DNA from: an uncultured Prevotellaceae bacterium
GTDB taxonomy: Bacteria; Bacteroidota; Bacteroidia; Bacteroidales; Bacteroidaceae
Direction of reading: 5' to 3'
Length of the DNA stretch: 31,195 bases
Assembly (NCBI GenBank): GCA_937910905.1
Contig: CALEPV010000053.1
Coordinates: 1-31,195, forward strand
How positions within the stretch are numbered: position 1 is the stretch's first letter; each line of letters starts with the position of its first letter. Below, piece after piece: positions 6,554 to 17,819 of the stretch. Under the pieces are notes generated by a model, which did not search any database, was not told the origin of the DNA, and saw nothing but the letters and a program-made list of their open reading frames with translations. The translations under genes and the position numbers were made by a program.

Positions 6554-8862
6554 TACTCGCCTAGTCCTTTTGCTAGCATACATTGCAGCATTTGGGCTAC
6601 GCGGGTGCGCGTAGCTTCATCGGCAAGCAGAAGCTCTGACAAAGATTGCAGGAAGGCTGTAGACTGTAGTTTGCTCTCAGCTTCGTCGTGTGCCGGAGTC
6701 TTAGTTTCCACTTCAAGTGTGGTACAGGCTTCCTCCTCAGGCAAAGTACCAGCCACCTCTTCGGAAATAGTACCAGCCACCTCTTCGGGCAATTGTGTAC
6801 TCAGCTCTACCACATCCTCACCTCCATCCAGCACACCTTCGAAAAGTGCAGCTTTGAAGCTTAACTTTGAGAGCATGTCTTCCTCGATGGTGTCCTTGGC
6901 GATAAGGTTGTACACAAGTATGTTGCGCTGTTGGCCAATGCGGTGTATACGTCCGATGCGCTGCTCCAGCGTGGCCGGGTTCCAGGGCTGGTCCAGATTA
7001 ATAATGACATTGGCCTGCTGCAGATTCAGACCAGTAGCGCTGGTGTCTGTGGATAGCAGTATCCTCACTGAGTCGTTCTCGCAGAACTCAGCTATGCGCT
7101 TTGCACGCTCTGCGCTGGGCAGGTTGCCATATACGTAGGCGTAGTCCACAGTGCTGCGGTCTAGCTCTTGTGCCATCAACCGCGTCATGCGTTCCCATTG
7201 ACTAAATATGACAATCTTGTGTGTCAGGTTGCCTGTTATGCCACCTACTGTTGCGGTATCAGTAGCTTGGGCGAGGGAGAATATGCCACACTGGTCCAGG
7301 ATGTTCATTGTTTCCTCCACCTTGGTGTCGAAGCGTGACTGTTCATCCAGTACGTAAAGGCTGTCGCACACCATTCGCATCTGCGACAGTGTGAGCATCA
7401 GTTGCTTGCGGTCGGATTCCGATAGAGTGTGCTGTCGGTTCCACTTGCCAATCAATCGTGCTGATTGTGCCTTCAGGTTGTCGTGCACCTGACGTTGCTC
7501 TGGCGTCAGTGGCACAAACAGATTGATGTCAATGCGCTCTGGCAGCTGTGCCGCAACCTCCTCTCGATGCCGTCTGAGCATCACAGCCTTGATGCGTTCG
7601 CCCAGCTCGTTAAGGTTGCGATAGCCTATGCAGTGTCCGTTCTCATCGGTACGTATGTAGCGGTCGCGGAACAGATAGTAGGGTGATAGCAGGAACTGAT
7701 CTACGAGCTCCACGATGCTGTATAGGTCCTCTAGTCGGTTCTCCAGGGGTGTGCCGCTGAGCATCAGCGTGTATGGCGCGACCAGCCGTCGGGCTGCTCG
7801 GGCCATTTGTGTGTTCCAGTTCTTAAGACGTTGCACTTCGTCCATCACTACCATGTCGAAGTGATAGGCATAGTCTGCTAGAATGCCTTTCTCAAAAAGT
7901 GGTGCACCAGTCTGCAATGCAACGTATGCCACGATGATGTAGTCGGCCTCGGCCAGCTCTTTCGATTGTGCCTCATTAGCACTATTATCTAGCACGATGG
8001 CTCGCGACTGGGTGAAGCGTGCAATCTCATGCTGCCACTGGTACTTAAGTGTGGCCGGGCACAGGATGAGAACTTGTCCCACTAGGTGCTCGCGTCGGAG
8101 CAATTCTGCTGTAGCCAGCGCTTGAACAGTCTTGCCAAGGCCCATGTCGTCGGCCAAGATAGCCCGCCCGCGCAGAGCTGCGAAACGTACAGCTTCGCGC
8201 TGGTAGGCGTATAGCGGAACAGTCAGCAGCTGGTCGATAGCCTCATCGTTATACTTGCTTTCCACCATACGCTGTCGCTCAGCCCGCTCGCGTTGCTCCA
8301 CAATGAAATCCAATGCATCGCCGTAGCATCGGAAGCTGGGGTCTATCTGTTGCGCCTCTCTTAGGAACTCCCCGAAGTTTTCCACTGCATGTTCGCGTAG
8401 CCGTCCCAGCTCATCGAAGTGGCGCCTGGCTAGTGCCTCAAACTCAGCTCTGTGGTCATCGCCCACACGTATCTGCACCTGCCGCTTCTCCCCCCGATAG
8501 CTCAGGTACACACTTGTGTAGGCTGGCTGTTCGCGGTGTATGCGTTTGTGATGGTCAGCAATCCATAGCCGTGCTGCCTCTATGTGTTTGCACGTTCCTA
8601 GCCGTGATGTCTTGAAGTCCATGCAGTCGCAGTAGTTCCAAGGGCTCTGCGGACCGCGGTACACAACCTTGTATGCACCGCCAGTCTTGAGGCTCTTCAC
8701 GCGGTACTGCCCTGGGCAGAATCGTTCACTAACACATTCCACGTCCAGATGTTCGCGCCCAGCTTGCTGCATACGTAGCATCACTTGCCACTGTTCCAGC
8801 GTGGTGTTGAGCGGTTTCACCAGATGGCTTATCTCTTCTTTGGGCAGGTCGGAGTACTTCAT
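6554..8862 (-). CDS. SNF2-family DEAD/DEAH-type helicase with N-terminal SWIM zinc finger
   Basis: A cytoplasmic ATP-dependent DNA translocase of the SNF2 class. In order (numbering from the ATG at 8862): a SWIM zinc finger CDCMDF...LGTCKHIEA (about 78-96), Walker A DDMGLGKT (238-245), DEVQ box in place of DEAH (341-344), LSGTPLENR (motif III region), IVIFSQWERM (motif IV), STDTSATGLNLQQA (motif V) and RIGRIHRIGQQ (motif VI). The C-terminus holds a short acidic repeat, EEVAGT with two variable residues, whose DNA repeats every 24 bp (6746-6788). The longer frame opens with TTG at 8916, but that triplet lies inside the promoter box TAACTTTG, so ATG 8862 is the likely start (769 residues). Such proteins remodel protein-DNA or RNA polymerase complexes; the target here is unknown. 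The stop codon covers 6553-6555. Confidence 0.85.
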
Positions 8863-8913
8863 AAAGTGTAGTTGCTTGTGATTCGCAAATCTTTGCAGTT
8901 TGCTTTGTTGCTG

Positions 8914-8921
8914 CAAAGTTA
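8914..8921 (-). promoter_or_regulatory. -7 promoter box (TAACTTTG) for the SNF2 helicase
   Basis: CAAAGTTA on the plus strand is TAACTTTG followed by GC on the minus strand, 52 bp upstream of the ATG at 8862. It decides the start codon by overlapping the alternative TTG. Confidence 0.55.
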
Positions 8922-8977
8922 CATGGTTTTATGATAGTTGAATCATATACGATGACATTTTATTTCATTCTGTATCG

Positions 8978-8985
8978 TACCTTTG
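8978..8985 (+). promoter_or_regulatory. -7 promoter box (TACCTTTG) before the TPR lipoprotein pseudogene
   Basis: TACCTTTG followed by GCAC lies 28-31 bp upstream of tandem ATG codons at 9013 and 9016. It is back-to-back with the helicase promoter. The promoter seems intact although the gene is broken. Confidence 0.55.
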
Positions 8986-9012
8986 CACGCGAATTATAAT
9001 TAGTAGGCATGA

Positions 9013-9590
9013 ATGATGAAACACTCAATATATAATAATAGTGGTATGGGCTCTGGCACTGTTAATGGTAGCTTCCATTGCAGGATGCCACAAACAGCCG
9101 ACCGATGTATACCTGTATCAGCGAGCCGACAGTTTGTTGGACGAGGCTGTGCGACAGAGGCAGTTGGAACGTGTGCTGATGTTGTGCGACAGCCTTGAGG
9201 CAGAAGGTGTGATGGCTGAGACCTCTGCCGACTTATGGCGAGGATGAGTGTGCCACAAGCGCAAGGAATATGCTACAGCTGAGGAGTATTATCGGAAGAT
9301 CCTGAGTCGTGGTAGTAAAAGCAGGAACCAAGATGACCGATGGCAAGCAGCCAGCTATCTGTCAGACCTGCTATATATCAAGCATGACTATGATGGAGCG
9401 CTACGTGTGGCATTGACTACCCTGGACGAGATGGAGAAGCAGACAGCACCAACTGAGTCTAAGGTGCTGCTGCTTACTACTGTGGGACGCTGTCAGATGA
9501 AGCTGGGACGGCTTGATGAAGCAGAGACGACATTCCAGCGTGGATACGAATACAACATACAGGCCATAGAAACACACCATTCATTTTTGG
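9013..9590 (+). pseudogene. Decayed TPR-containing lipoprotein gene (frameshift, nonsense codon, 3' truncation)
   Basis: Three lesions are visible. The ATG at 9013/9016 opens as MKHSIYNN but the lipoprotein signal (VVWALALLMVASIAGC, lipobox IAGC) is in another frame from 9041; the switch falls in the slippage-prone AATAATA at about 9033-9040. The frame then meets TGA at 9245-9247 between DLWRG and VCHKRKE, and continues in the same frame with TPR-like helices (EYATAEEYYRKIL; LGRLDEAETTFQRGYEYN). Coding similarity ends near 9585 and the remaining open frame to 9703 looks non-coding. Intact relatives are membrane-anchored TPR proteins, often sensor-like, with several hundred more residues; that comparison is from general knowledge. 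Confidence 0.75.
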
Positions 9591-9657
9591 GAAACATTTG
9601 CCCCATTTTCGCCATCTTATTCTGCATTTGGAACGTGCAGAATGTGTACAAAAATTT

Positions 9658-9692
9658 AAGGGCAAGTACCTGTCTCCCAGATACTTGCCCTT
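9658..9692 (-). terminator. ppdK: Intrinsic terminator downstream of ppdK
   Basis: AAGGGCAAGTA (9658-9668) and TACTTGCCCTT (9682-9692) form a perfect 11-bp stem with a 13-nt loop. On the minus strand it follows the ppdK stop by about 28 bp and runs into AAATTTTTG, a suitable T-rich tail. Confidence 0.8.
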
Positions 9693-9720
9693 TATGTAGC
9701 TAATTTTCAGCATCTTTCGA

Positions 9721-12441
<2,721 letters not shown>

Positions 12442-12487
12442 TTAAGTTGGTTTAATGATATGTGTTAGTTCTCTTATTGGTTGCTTG

Positions 12488-12519
12488 CAAAGGTAAGGTA
12501 AAGTTTGTGACACTCCAAA
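12488..12519 (-). promoter_or_regulatory. ppdK: ppdK promoter: -33 TTTG, 20-bp spacer, -7 TACCTTTG
   Basis: On the minus strand TTTG (12519-12516) is followed after 20 bp by TACCTTTG (12495-12488), one of the fullest matches to the Bacteroidota TTTG/TAnnTTTG consensus in the window. It lies about 47 bp before the ATG. Confidence 0.75.
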
Positions 12520-12551
12520 TGAAAGCAGATATATTTTGGGTGTGTGCTGTT

Positions 12552-13727
12552 TTAGTCCATACGGTTGCAGTAGTCGTAGTAGGTATATTCGCGTAATATT
12601 TCGGTGCTTTCGTCGGTGTGACGGATGGCTATTGAGGGGTGATGTACGCCATTGAACATCGTGGTCTTCACGGTGGTGTAGTGTATCATGTCCTCAAACT
12701 CCAGCGTCTCACCGACCTGCAGCTCGTGGTCGAAGCTCCATGTGCCCATGTAGTCTCCACTGAGACACGAGTTACCGCCCAGACGGTAGAGCCATTTATG
12801 CCTTGATGATTCTGCATCGATGTGCTCGGCGCCTCGGATGGTGGGGTAGTATGGCATTTCCAGGCAGTCGGGCATATGGCACGTGAAGCTCACATCGAGT
12901 ATGGCTGTCCGTATGCCGTGGTTCTCAACCACATCCACTACTGATGCAACTAAAGATCCTGTTTGCCAGGCAAATGCAGAGCCTGGCTCAAGAATCACTT
13001 TCAGCCAAGGGTAGCGCTGACGGAAGCCTTGCAGCATGGTGATAAGCAGCTCCACATTGTAGTCTTTGCGTGTCATCAGGTGTCCTCCGCCGAAGTTTAT
13101 CCACTTCAGTTGCGGGAACCAGCGTGCAAACTTATCCTCTATATGTACCAGTGTGCGCTGGAATGTCTCGGCGCTGCTCTCGCAGTGGCAATGTACGTGG
13201 AAGCCTTCGATGCCGGCAGGCAGCTGCTCCGGCAGTTGCGCAGCCAGCACGCCGAAGCGTGAACCTGGGGCGCAGGGGTTGTACAGTTCGGTTCCTATCT
13301 CCGAGTATTCCGGGTTCACGCGCAGGCCCAGCGACGGTACCCGGGTGCCAGTATCAGGGTTGGTGTATTCTACTTTGCTCCTTTCGCACAGCGGAGCGCC
13401 GAAACGCTGGTACTGCGATAGCGAGTTGAATGTAATGTGCGACGAGCAGCGCACTATTGTGTCGAAGTCTCCCTGCGTGTAGGCTGGGCTGTAGGTGTGT
13501 GCCTTGCTGCCGAATTTCTCCAGCGCCAGGCGTGCCTCATCGGGGCTGCTGGCAGTAGTGGCCCGGATGTACTCGCGGAATATGGGAAATGTCTTCCACA
13601 GCGCGAAGGCCTTGAATGCCAGTATGATTTCTGCGCCACTACGCTGGCTCACGCTGCGTATCAGTTCCAGATTACGGCGCAGCAGCTTCTCTTCTACAAG
13701 GTAGTATGGTGTGCGTAGTTGGCTCAT
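12552..13727 (-). CDS. nspC: Carboxynorspermidine decarboxylase
   Basis: A fold-type III PLP enzyme that decarboxylates carboxynorspermidine or carboxyspermidine, the last step of the polyamine pathway used instead of S-adenosylmethionine decarboxylase in many gut bacteria. The sequence of 391 residues opens with TPYYLVEEKLLRRNLELI, has the PLP lysine in ILAFKAFA (K39), HVHCHCES and NFGGGHLMTRKDYN in the barrel, LEPGSAFAW for phosphate binding, and GGNSCLSGDYMG with the catalytic Cys near the C-terminus. All are NspC hallmarks that separate it from diaminopimelate decarboxylase. It starts 27 bp after the GH25 gene on the same strand, and no promoter box is visible in the gap, so it is probably the third gene of the pfp transcript. 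The partner dehydrogenase gene is not in this window. Confidence 0.92.
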   Translation of the reverse strand: MSQLRTPYYLVEEKLLRRNLELIRSVSQRSGAEIILAFKAFALWKTFPIFREYIRATTASSPDEARLALEKFGSKAHTYSPAYTQGDFDTIVRCSSHITFNSLSQYQRFGAPLCERSKVEYTNPDTGTRVPSLGLRVNPEYSEIGTELYNPCAPGSRFGVLAAQLPEQLPAGIEGFHVHCHCESSAETFQRTLVHIEDKFARWFPQLKWINFGGGHLMTRKDYNVELLITMLQGFRQRYPWLKVILEPGSAFAWQTGSLVASVVDVVENHGIRTAILDVSFTCHMPDCLEMPYYPTIRGAEHIDAESSRHKWLYRLGGNSCLSGDYMGTWSFDHELQVGETLEFEDMIHYTTVKTTMFNGVHHPSIAIRHTDESTEILREYTYYDYCNRMD

Positions 13728-13754
13728 AGTGGGTGGTCTTGTTTGTGGGTGATG

Positions 13755-14717
13755 CTATTGCTGGTTCGGATGCCAGCGGCGTGAGGCGGCTTGTGGCTCG
13801 CGCTGCAGGGTCATCGTGGTGAGCTGCTGCAGGTCACCGTTGAATATGTTGCAGTCGACATTGCCCTTGATGCCGTCTATCTGTCCGCGGTCGGAGTACT
13901 GCCAGAATGCCCAGGTGCCTGTGTACTCCAGCTCCTTCACGTAGTAGTGGGCTATCCAGTAGGGGTAGTCATCGAACACAGGCGTGCTCAGGTGCTGCAA
14001 CTTGAATTTATAACCCGTATATATAATAGGTTTAATACCGTAATGTCTTTCAATGAGTGTCAGCCACATGAGCACCGCGCTCTGCAGCTCGGTGTTGGTC
14101 AGGTTGCCTACTTCCTCCACGTCGAGCACGGGAGGCAGGTCGCCCACGTGCAGTGTCACGTGGCTTATGAAGTTCTGAGCTTGCTGCTCGGCGTCCACCT
14201 TGGGCTTGAAGTAGTGGTATGCGCCACGCAGGAAACCGTGCTGTCCGGCTTGCTCAAAGTTGCTGGCAAAGTTGGTGTCCTGCTGTGTGGCGCCTTCCGA
14301 TGCCTTGATGAATACGAACCGCAGAGGTTGCTCGTTGATGGTGGCGTGCTCCACTTTTCCCCAGTCGATGCGTCGCTGGTAGTGTGATATGTCGAGCCCG
14401 TATACGTGGTAGCCCTCTGGCGGCGGTATGTTGTGGCCGCTTACTCCCCACCTGAAACTGAACGGGTTCCATACGAAGTAGGCAATAAGCAGCATATAAC
14501 CTAGCAGCACAACACCTATTGAGGCATATACCGACCAGTGGGGCAGTCGCTTCAGCCAGCTGCGGGCCTTGCCGCGCTTGGTGTGTGAGCCTGGGCGTGC
14601 TGGTCGTGTGTGCTCGTTGATGGTGTTACGCCGCTTTGTCGTGCGCGGCTTCGGTGCCCGTGTGGGATCAGCCGAAGCCGCGCGTCGTTGTTGTGGTGCG
14701 GTACTATGCTTGTTCAA
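13755..14717 (-). CDS. Glycoside hydrolase family 25 lysozyme, membrane-anchored
   Basis: The 320-residue protein has a basic cytoplasmic N-terminus (about 60 residues, many R/K/T/P), one membrane segment (about 62-83, WSVYASIGVVLLGYMLLIAY), then a GH25 domain facing the periplasm. The catalytic region is visible as YGLDISHYQ (D109), FIKASEGA, GAYHYFKP and PPVLDVEEVG (D199 and E201), with YWIAHY and WQYSD near the end. GH25 enzymes cut the MurNAc-GlcNAc bond of peptidoglycan. No ATG exists upstream of the membrane segment; the start is TTG at 14717, which overlaps the end of pfp by 14 bp and suggests translational coupling. The nspC gene follows 27 bp later. Confidence 0.9.
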   Translation of the reverse strand: MNKHSTAPQQRRAASADPTRAPKPRTTKRRNTINEHTRPARPGSHTKRGKARSWLKRLPHWSVYASIGVVLLGYMLLIAYFVWNPFSFRWGVSGHNIPPPEGYHVYGLDISHYQRRIDWGKVEHATINEQPLRFVFIKASEGATQQDTNFASNFEQAGQHGFLRGAYHYFKPKVDAEQQAQNFISHVTLHVGDLPPVLDVEEVGNLTNTELQSAVLMWLTLIERHYGIKPIIYTGYKFKLQHLSTPVFDDYPYWIAHYYVKELEYTGTWAFWQYSDRGQIDGIKGNVDCNIFNGDLQQLTTMTLQREPQAASRRWHPNQQ

Positions 14718-16338
14718 GCTTCAGGGTCTTGGTGCACTGGTCGCATACCTCGGTAGGACCGAAGTACTGTATTGGGCCGGGATATACGTAGCAGGTGTTC
14801 TTGGCCCACTCCTCGCGATGAGCAGCGAAGTACTTGAACGGAGCTCCGTCGATCTCTACGAGTGCCTTGCGTATCACTGGTTTGTCGGCACCGTTGCGGC
14901 GCTCGATATTCATCATCATGGTGATGGGCACACCGCCAGCAATCCACTCGGCAGCAGGAGCTGTGGTGTTGCGCACGATGCTCATGTAGCCAGTCTTGCC
15001 GGCAGCGATGAGGCGGCTGGCGTTGAAGCCGAGGCTGTAGCAATAGTCGGCATCGTAGTTGGACGGAGATGCGCAGCGGCCCTCGTAGCCGAAGAAGTGG
15101 TGCTGGGCGTTGAACTTCGGTGCACGGCCTGTCTCCTTGAGCTTCTTGGCCACCATGCGGCTCAGCAACTTCTCTGTCTCGATGAGCGATACCTGTACGT
15201 TGCCATGTGGGTCGCGGTCTAGGCACAGCTGGCGTGCCACATCCTCTGGCAGGCTCTCGAGCACAGCCAGGTTCTCCTTGCTGATGCTGTTCTTCACGAA
15301 GTAAATCTGAGCGTCTGCGTCGACGAACTCGCGTGGCTCGCCTGTTGCAGGGTCGGTCAGCACCTCATTGAGCTGCTTGATGAGCTTCTTGATGGCGGGG
15401 ATGAACTCAATAAGGCCCTCTGGGATGAGCACGGTGCCGAAGTGGTTGCCCTGCTCTGCGCGGGCTGCCACGATGTCGGCTATATAGTCAACCACCTGGT
15501 CGAGGCTCATCTCCTTCTGCTCAACCTCCTCGCTGACGAGGCATACGTTGGGCTGTGTCTGCAGGGCGCACTCCAGGGCGATGTGGCTTGCAGAGCGGCC
15601 CATCAGCTTGATGAAGTGCCAGTACTTGCGTGATGAGTTGCAGTCGCGCTGGATGTTGCCGATAAGCTCGCTGTAGGTCTTACAAGCAGTGTCGAAGCCG
15701 AAGCTGGTTTCAATCTGCTCGTTCTTCAGGTCGCCGTCGATGGTCTTCGGGCAGCCAATCACCTGCACGCCGTAGTTCTTCTTGGCGTAGTACTCAGCCA
15801 GCACGCAGGCATTGGTGTTCGAGTCATCACCGCCGATGATTACGAGGGCCTTGATGCCGAGCTCGCGCAGTATCTCTATACCCTTCTCGAACTGCTCCTC
15901 CTTCTCCAGCTTGGTACGGCCGGAGCCGATGATGTCGAAGCCGCCGGTGTTGCGGTACTCGTCGATGATGTCGGATGTCAGCTCCATATACTTGTGGTCA
16001 ACAAGACCGCCGGGGCCGAGGATGAAGCCGTAGAGCTTGCTCTCAGGATTGATGCTCTTGATGCCGTCGAACAGGCCGCTGATCACGTTGTGACCACCAG
16101 GAGCCTGGCCGCCGCTGAGAATCACGCCCACGTTGATGGCAGGAAGCTGCTGTGCTTCACCTGCCTCGAACTCAATCACAGGCATACCATAGGTGTTCGG
16201 GAACAGGGCCTTAATCTTGTCTTGGTCGCCCACGCTCTGTGTGGGTGCGCCCTCCACGGCCTTCACAGGGCCTTGCAGAGCCTTTGGCAGCTTAGGCTGA
16301 TAGGCAGCCCTAGCAATCTGTAGTGCACTCTTTGTCAT
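14704..16338 (-). CDS. pfp: Diphosphate (PPi)-dependent 6-phosphofructokinase
   Basis: It phosphorylates fructose 6-phosphate with PPi, reversibly, in the cytoplasm. At 544 residues it belongs to the long PFP type. The phosphoryl-donor loop reads VGVILSGGQAPGGHN (70-84). GGDDSN (169-174) has Asp where ATP-dependent enzymes have Gly, the recognised marker for PPi use. PKTIDGDL (197-204) supplies the catalytic Asp; in ATP-PFKs the Lys is usually replaced. SFGFDTA, IKLMGR and LIPEGL complete the fold. The start is the ATG at 16338, 72 bp after a TAACTTTG box. The GH25 gene begins inside its last codons. Together with ppdK it implies a PPi-linked glycolysis. Confidence 0.96.
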   Translation of the reverse strand: MTKSALQIARAAYQPKLPKALQGPVKAVEGAPTQSVGDQDKIKALFPNTYGMPVIEFEAGEAQQLPAINVGVILSGGQAPGGHNVISGLFDGIKSINPESKLYGFILGPGGLVDHKYMELTSDIIDEYRNTGGFDIIGSGRTKLEKEEQFEKGIEILRELGIKALVIIGGDDSNTNACVLAEYYAKKNYGVQVIGCPKTIDGDLKNEQIETSFGFDTACKTYSELIGNIQRDCNSSRKYWHFIKLMGRSASHIALECALQTQPNVCLVSEEVEQKEMSLDQVVDYIADIVAARAEQGNHFGTVLIPEGLIEFIPAIKKLIKQLNEVLTDPATGEPREFVDADAQIYFVKNSISKENLAVLESLPEDVARQLCLDRDPHGNVQVSLIETEKLLSRMVAKKLKETGRAPKFNAQHHFFGYEGRCASPSNYDADYCYSLGFNASRLIAAGKTGYMSIVRNTTAPAAEWIAGGVPITMMMNIERRNGADKPVIRKALVEIDGAPFKYFAAHREEWAKNTCYVYPGPIQYFGPTEVCDQCTKTLKLEQA

Positions 16339-16409
16339 AGTGTGTTGTTATGGTTAATGATGGATTATGTTTCTGTGCGGTGCCACAAAGGGGACACTAT
16401 TTCAAGGGG

Positions 16410-16417
16410 CAAAGTTA
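16410..16417 (-). promoter_or_regulatory. pfp: -7 promoter box (TAACTTTG) for the pfp operon
   Basis: CAAAGTTA reads TAACTTTG on the minus strand, about 72 bp upstream of the pfp ATG. No convincing -33 element is seen. Confidence 0.55.
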
Positions 16418-16482
16418 AGCATAATTCGTCAGACCTGCCACTTTAACCCCAAAATTGATGCGCTAAATTATCATAAGTGATG

Positions 16483-16665
16483 ATTAAGTGATGGTTAAAT
16501 AATAAGTTGGGACGATTTGACTCATATTTTTGAGCTTATTTGTCTTCATGAAGAAGGAGCGTATCGGGCCACGTGACTGATGAGTGGAGGCAAAGAAGCC
16601 AAAAAGATGAGTGGTAATCCTTTCCTATAAAATCGTCCCAGGTTATTTTTTAACCATCACTAAAT
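16483..16665. mobile_element. MITE-like element with 36-bp imperfect terminal inverted repeats
   Basis: The arms 16483-16518 and 16630-16665 are inverted copies differing at only a few positions; shared blocks are AGTGATGGTTAAA, AATAA and TGGGACGATTT. The interior is 111 bp and has no transposase domain, but the minus strand carries a 21-codon frame beginning MKTNKLKNMSQIV (16549 down to 16484) that runs across the left arm, as if it were the leftover start of a transposase gene. It lies between the divergent pfp and glycosyltransferase promoters. No clear target-site duplication is visible. Confidence 0.6.
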
Positions 16666-16894
16666 GAATCACGGCAGCCTGATGCGCGAGTCGCGTCACC
16701 GAGCTGAACGCCCCTCTGCACCCTGTTTGAAGACGAAGTACACCGCCAGTACGAGGCACACCAATGCTGCATTTGGGGCGAAAAGATATGAAACATAGGG
16801 TCAAGATGCGCTGCAGGGCACATAAAATTATGGCGATTTCCACAAAAGCTGGCATAAACGTGCCTTGTCTGCGCGGATTCTCAGCGAATCTGGC

Positions 16895-16902
16895 TAACTT
16901 TG
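16895..16902 (+). promoter_or_regulatory. -7 promoter box (TAACTTTG) for the glycosyltransferase
   Basis: TAACTTTG followed by GCA is 21 bp before ATG 16923, so any longer reading of the frame (which is open from 16764) would start upstream of transcription. Confidence 0.65.
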
Positions 16903-16922
16903 CATCGCCTAACGACACTCGA

Positions 16923-17804
16923 ATGCAACTGTCCATACTCATACCCGTGTACAACTTCTGCGCCCTGCAGCTGGTCAAAGACCTGAAGCGGCAGGCGGAG
17001 CGGCTGGACGTGGAGTGGGAGCTGATAGTGGTGGACGATGCCTCGCAGAGCAACACCGAATGGATGACAGAAGCGGGGCAGCTGGAGGGAGTGAGCATCG
17101 TGCACAACCCGTACAATCTGGGTCGTGCTGCCAATCGCAACAAGATGGTGGAGGTGTCGAGCGGCGAGTGGCTGATAATGATAGACAGTGATGCACAGGT
17201 GATAACGGACGACTTCGTGCAGCGCTTCCTCGATGCCGCGCCGCTGAGCCGGGTGATATGCGGCAGGGTGGTGCACCCCGACACGTTGCCATCGGCCGAT
17301 GTCACGCTGAGGTGGACTTACGAGAAGGAAGCCGAGCGGCGTATGCACCCGTCGGTACTCAACCGACAGGCCGAACCGCCGTTCCGCACATTTGCCTGCA
17401 TGATACATCGCTCTGTGTTCCGCGATGTCCGCTTCGAGGATTCCATGCAGACATTCGGCTTCGACGACACGCTGTTCGGCATACGCCTCTACGAGCACGG
17501 CTACAAGGTGCACTACATCGACAACCCTCTGCTCAATGTGGACCTCGAGCCCAATCCCGTCTATTTGGCCAAGGTGGAGGAGTCCATCCGCACGTTGCGC
17601 AACTTCCGCCCGATGCTGGAAGGACACACACGCCAGTTGCGTGTGGTACGTCGAGTGGAGCAGCTGTGTATGGGTTGGCTCATGCGCTACATATATAAAT
17701 GGTTTGCGGCGCCTATGCGCCGCAACCTGCTGGGGCTTCACCCCTCGCTTACCATATTAAATATATATAAGCTGACCTACTGGTTCGGGTATGCGAACCG
17801 CTAG
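16923..17804 (+). CDS. Glycosyltransferase family 2 (GT-A fold)
   Basis: A 293-residue cytoplasmic inverting glycosyltransferase that moves a sugar from a nucleotide donor. It opens with the family signature MQLSILIPVYNF, has ELIVVDDAS (nucleotide binding), NLGRAANRNKMVEVSSGEWL and the metal-binding DSD (residues 88-90, in MIDSDAQ). FGFDDTLFGIRLYEHGYKV (about 180-198) is the acceptor-side acidic motif. The C-terminus has a basic, hydrophobic region that may touch the membrane. The start is set by the promoter at 16895, with a leader of only about 13 nt. It is convergent with trxB, 15 bp apart. Acceptor and linkage cannot be inferred. Confidence 0.88.
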   Translation: MQLSILIPVYNFCALQLVKDLKRQAERLDVEWELIVVDDASQSNTEWMTEAGQLEGVSIVHNPYNLGRAANRNKMVEVSSGEWLIMIDSDAQVITDDFVQRFLDAAPLSRVICGRVVHPDTLPSADVTLRWTYEKEAERRMHPSVLNRQAEPPFRTFACMIHRSVFRDVRFEDSMQTFGFDDTLFGIRLYEHGYKVHYIDNPLLNVDLEPNPVYLAKVEESIRTLRNFRPMLEGHTRQLRVVRRVEQLCMGWLMRYIYKWFAAPMRRNLLGLHPSLTILNIYKLTYWFGYANR

Positions 17805-17819
17805 GAGCTGTGCCTGTCA

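Noticed and set aside
8863..8916. TTG start of the SNF2 helicase
   Set aside because: The TTG is part of the TAACTTTG promoter element, so it should not be transcribed.
16764..16922. Longer N-terminus for the glycosyltransferase
   Set aside because: The GT2 fold begins at MQLSILIPVYNF and the promoter box at 16895-16902 lies inside the extension.
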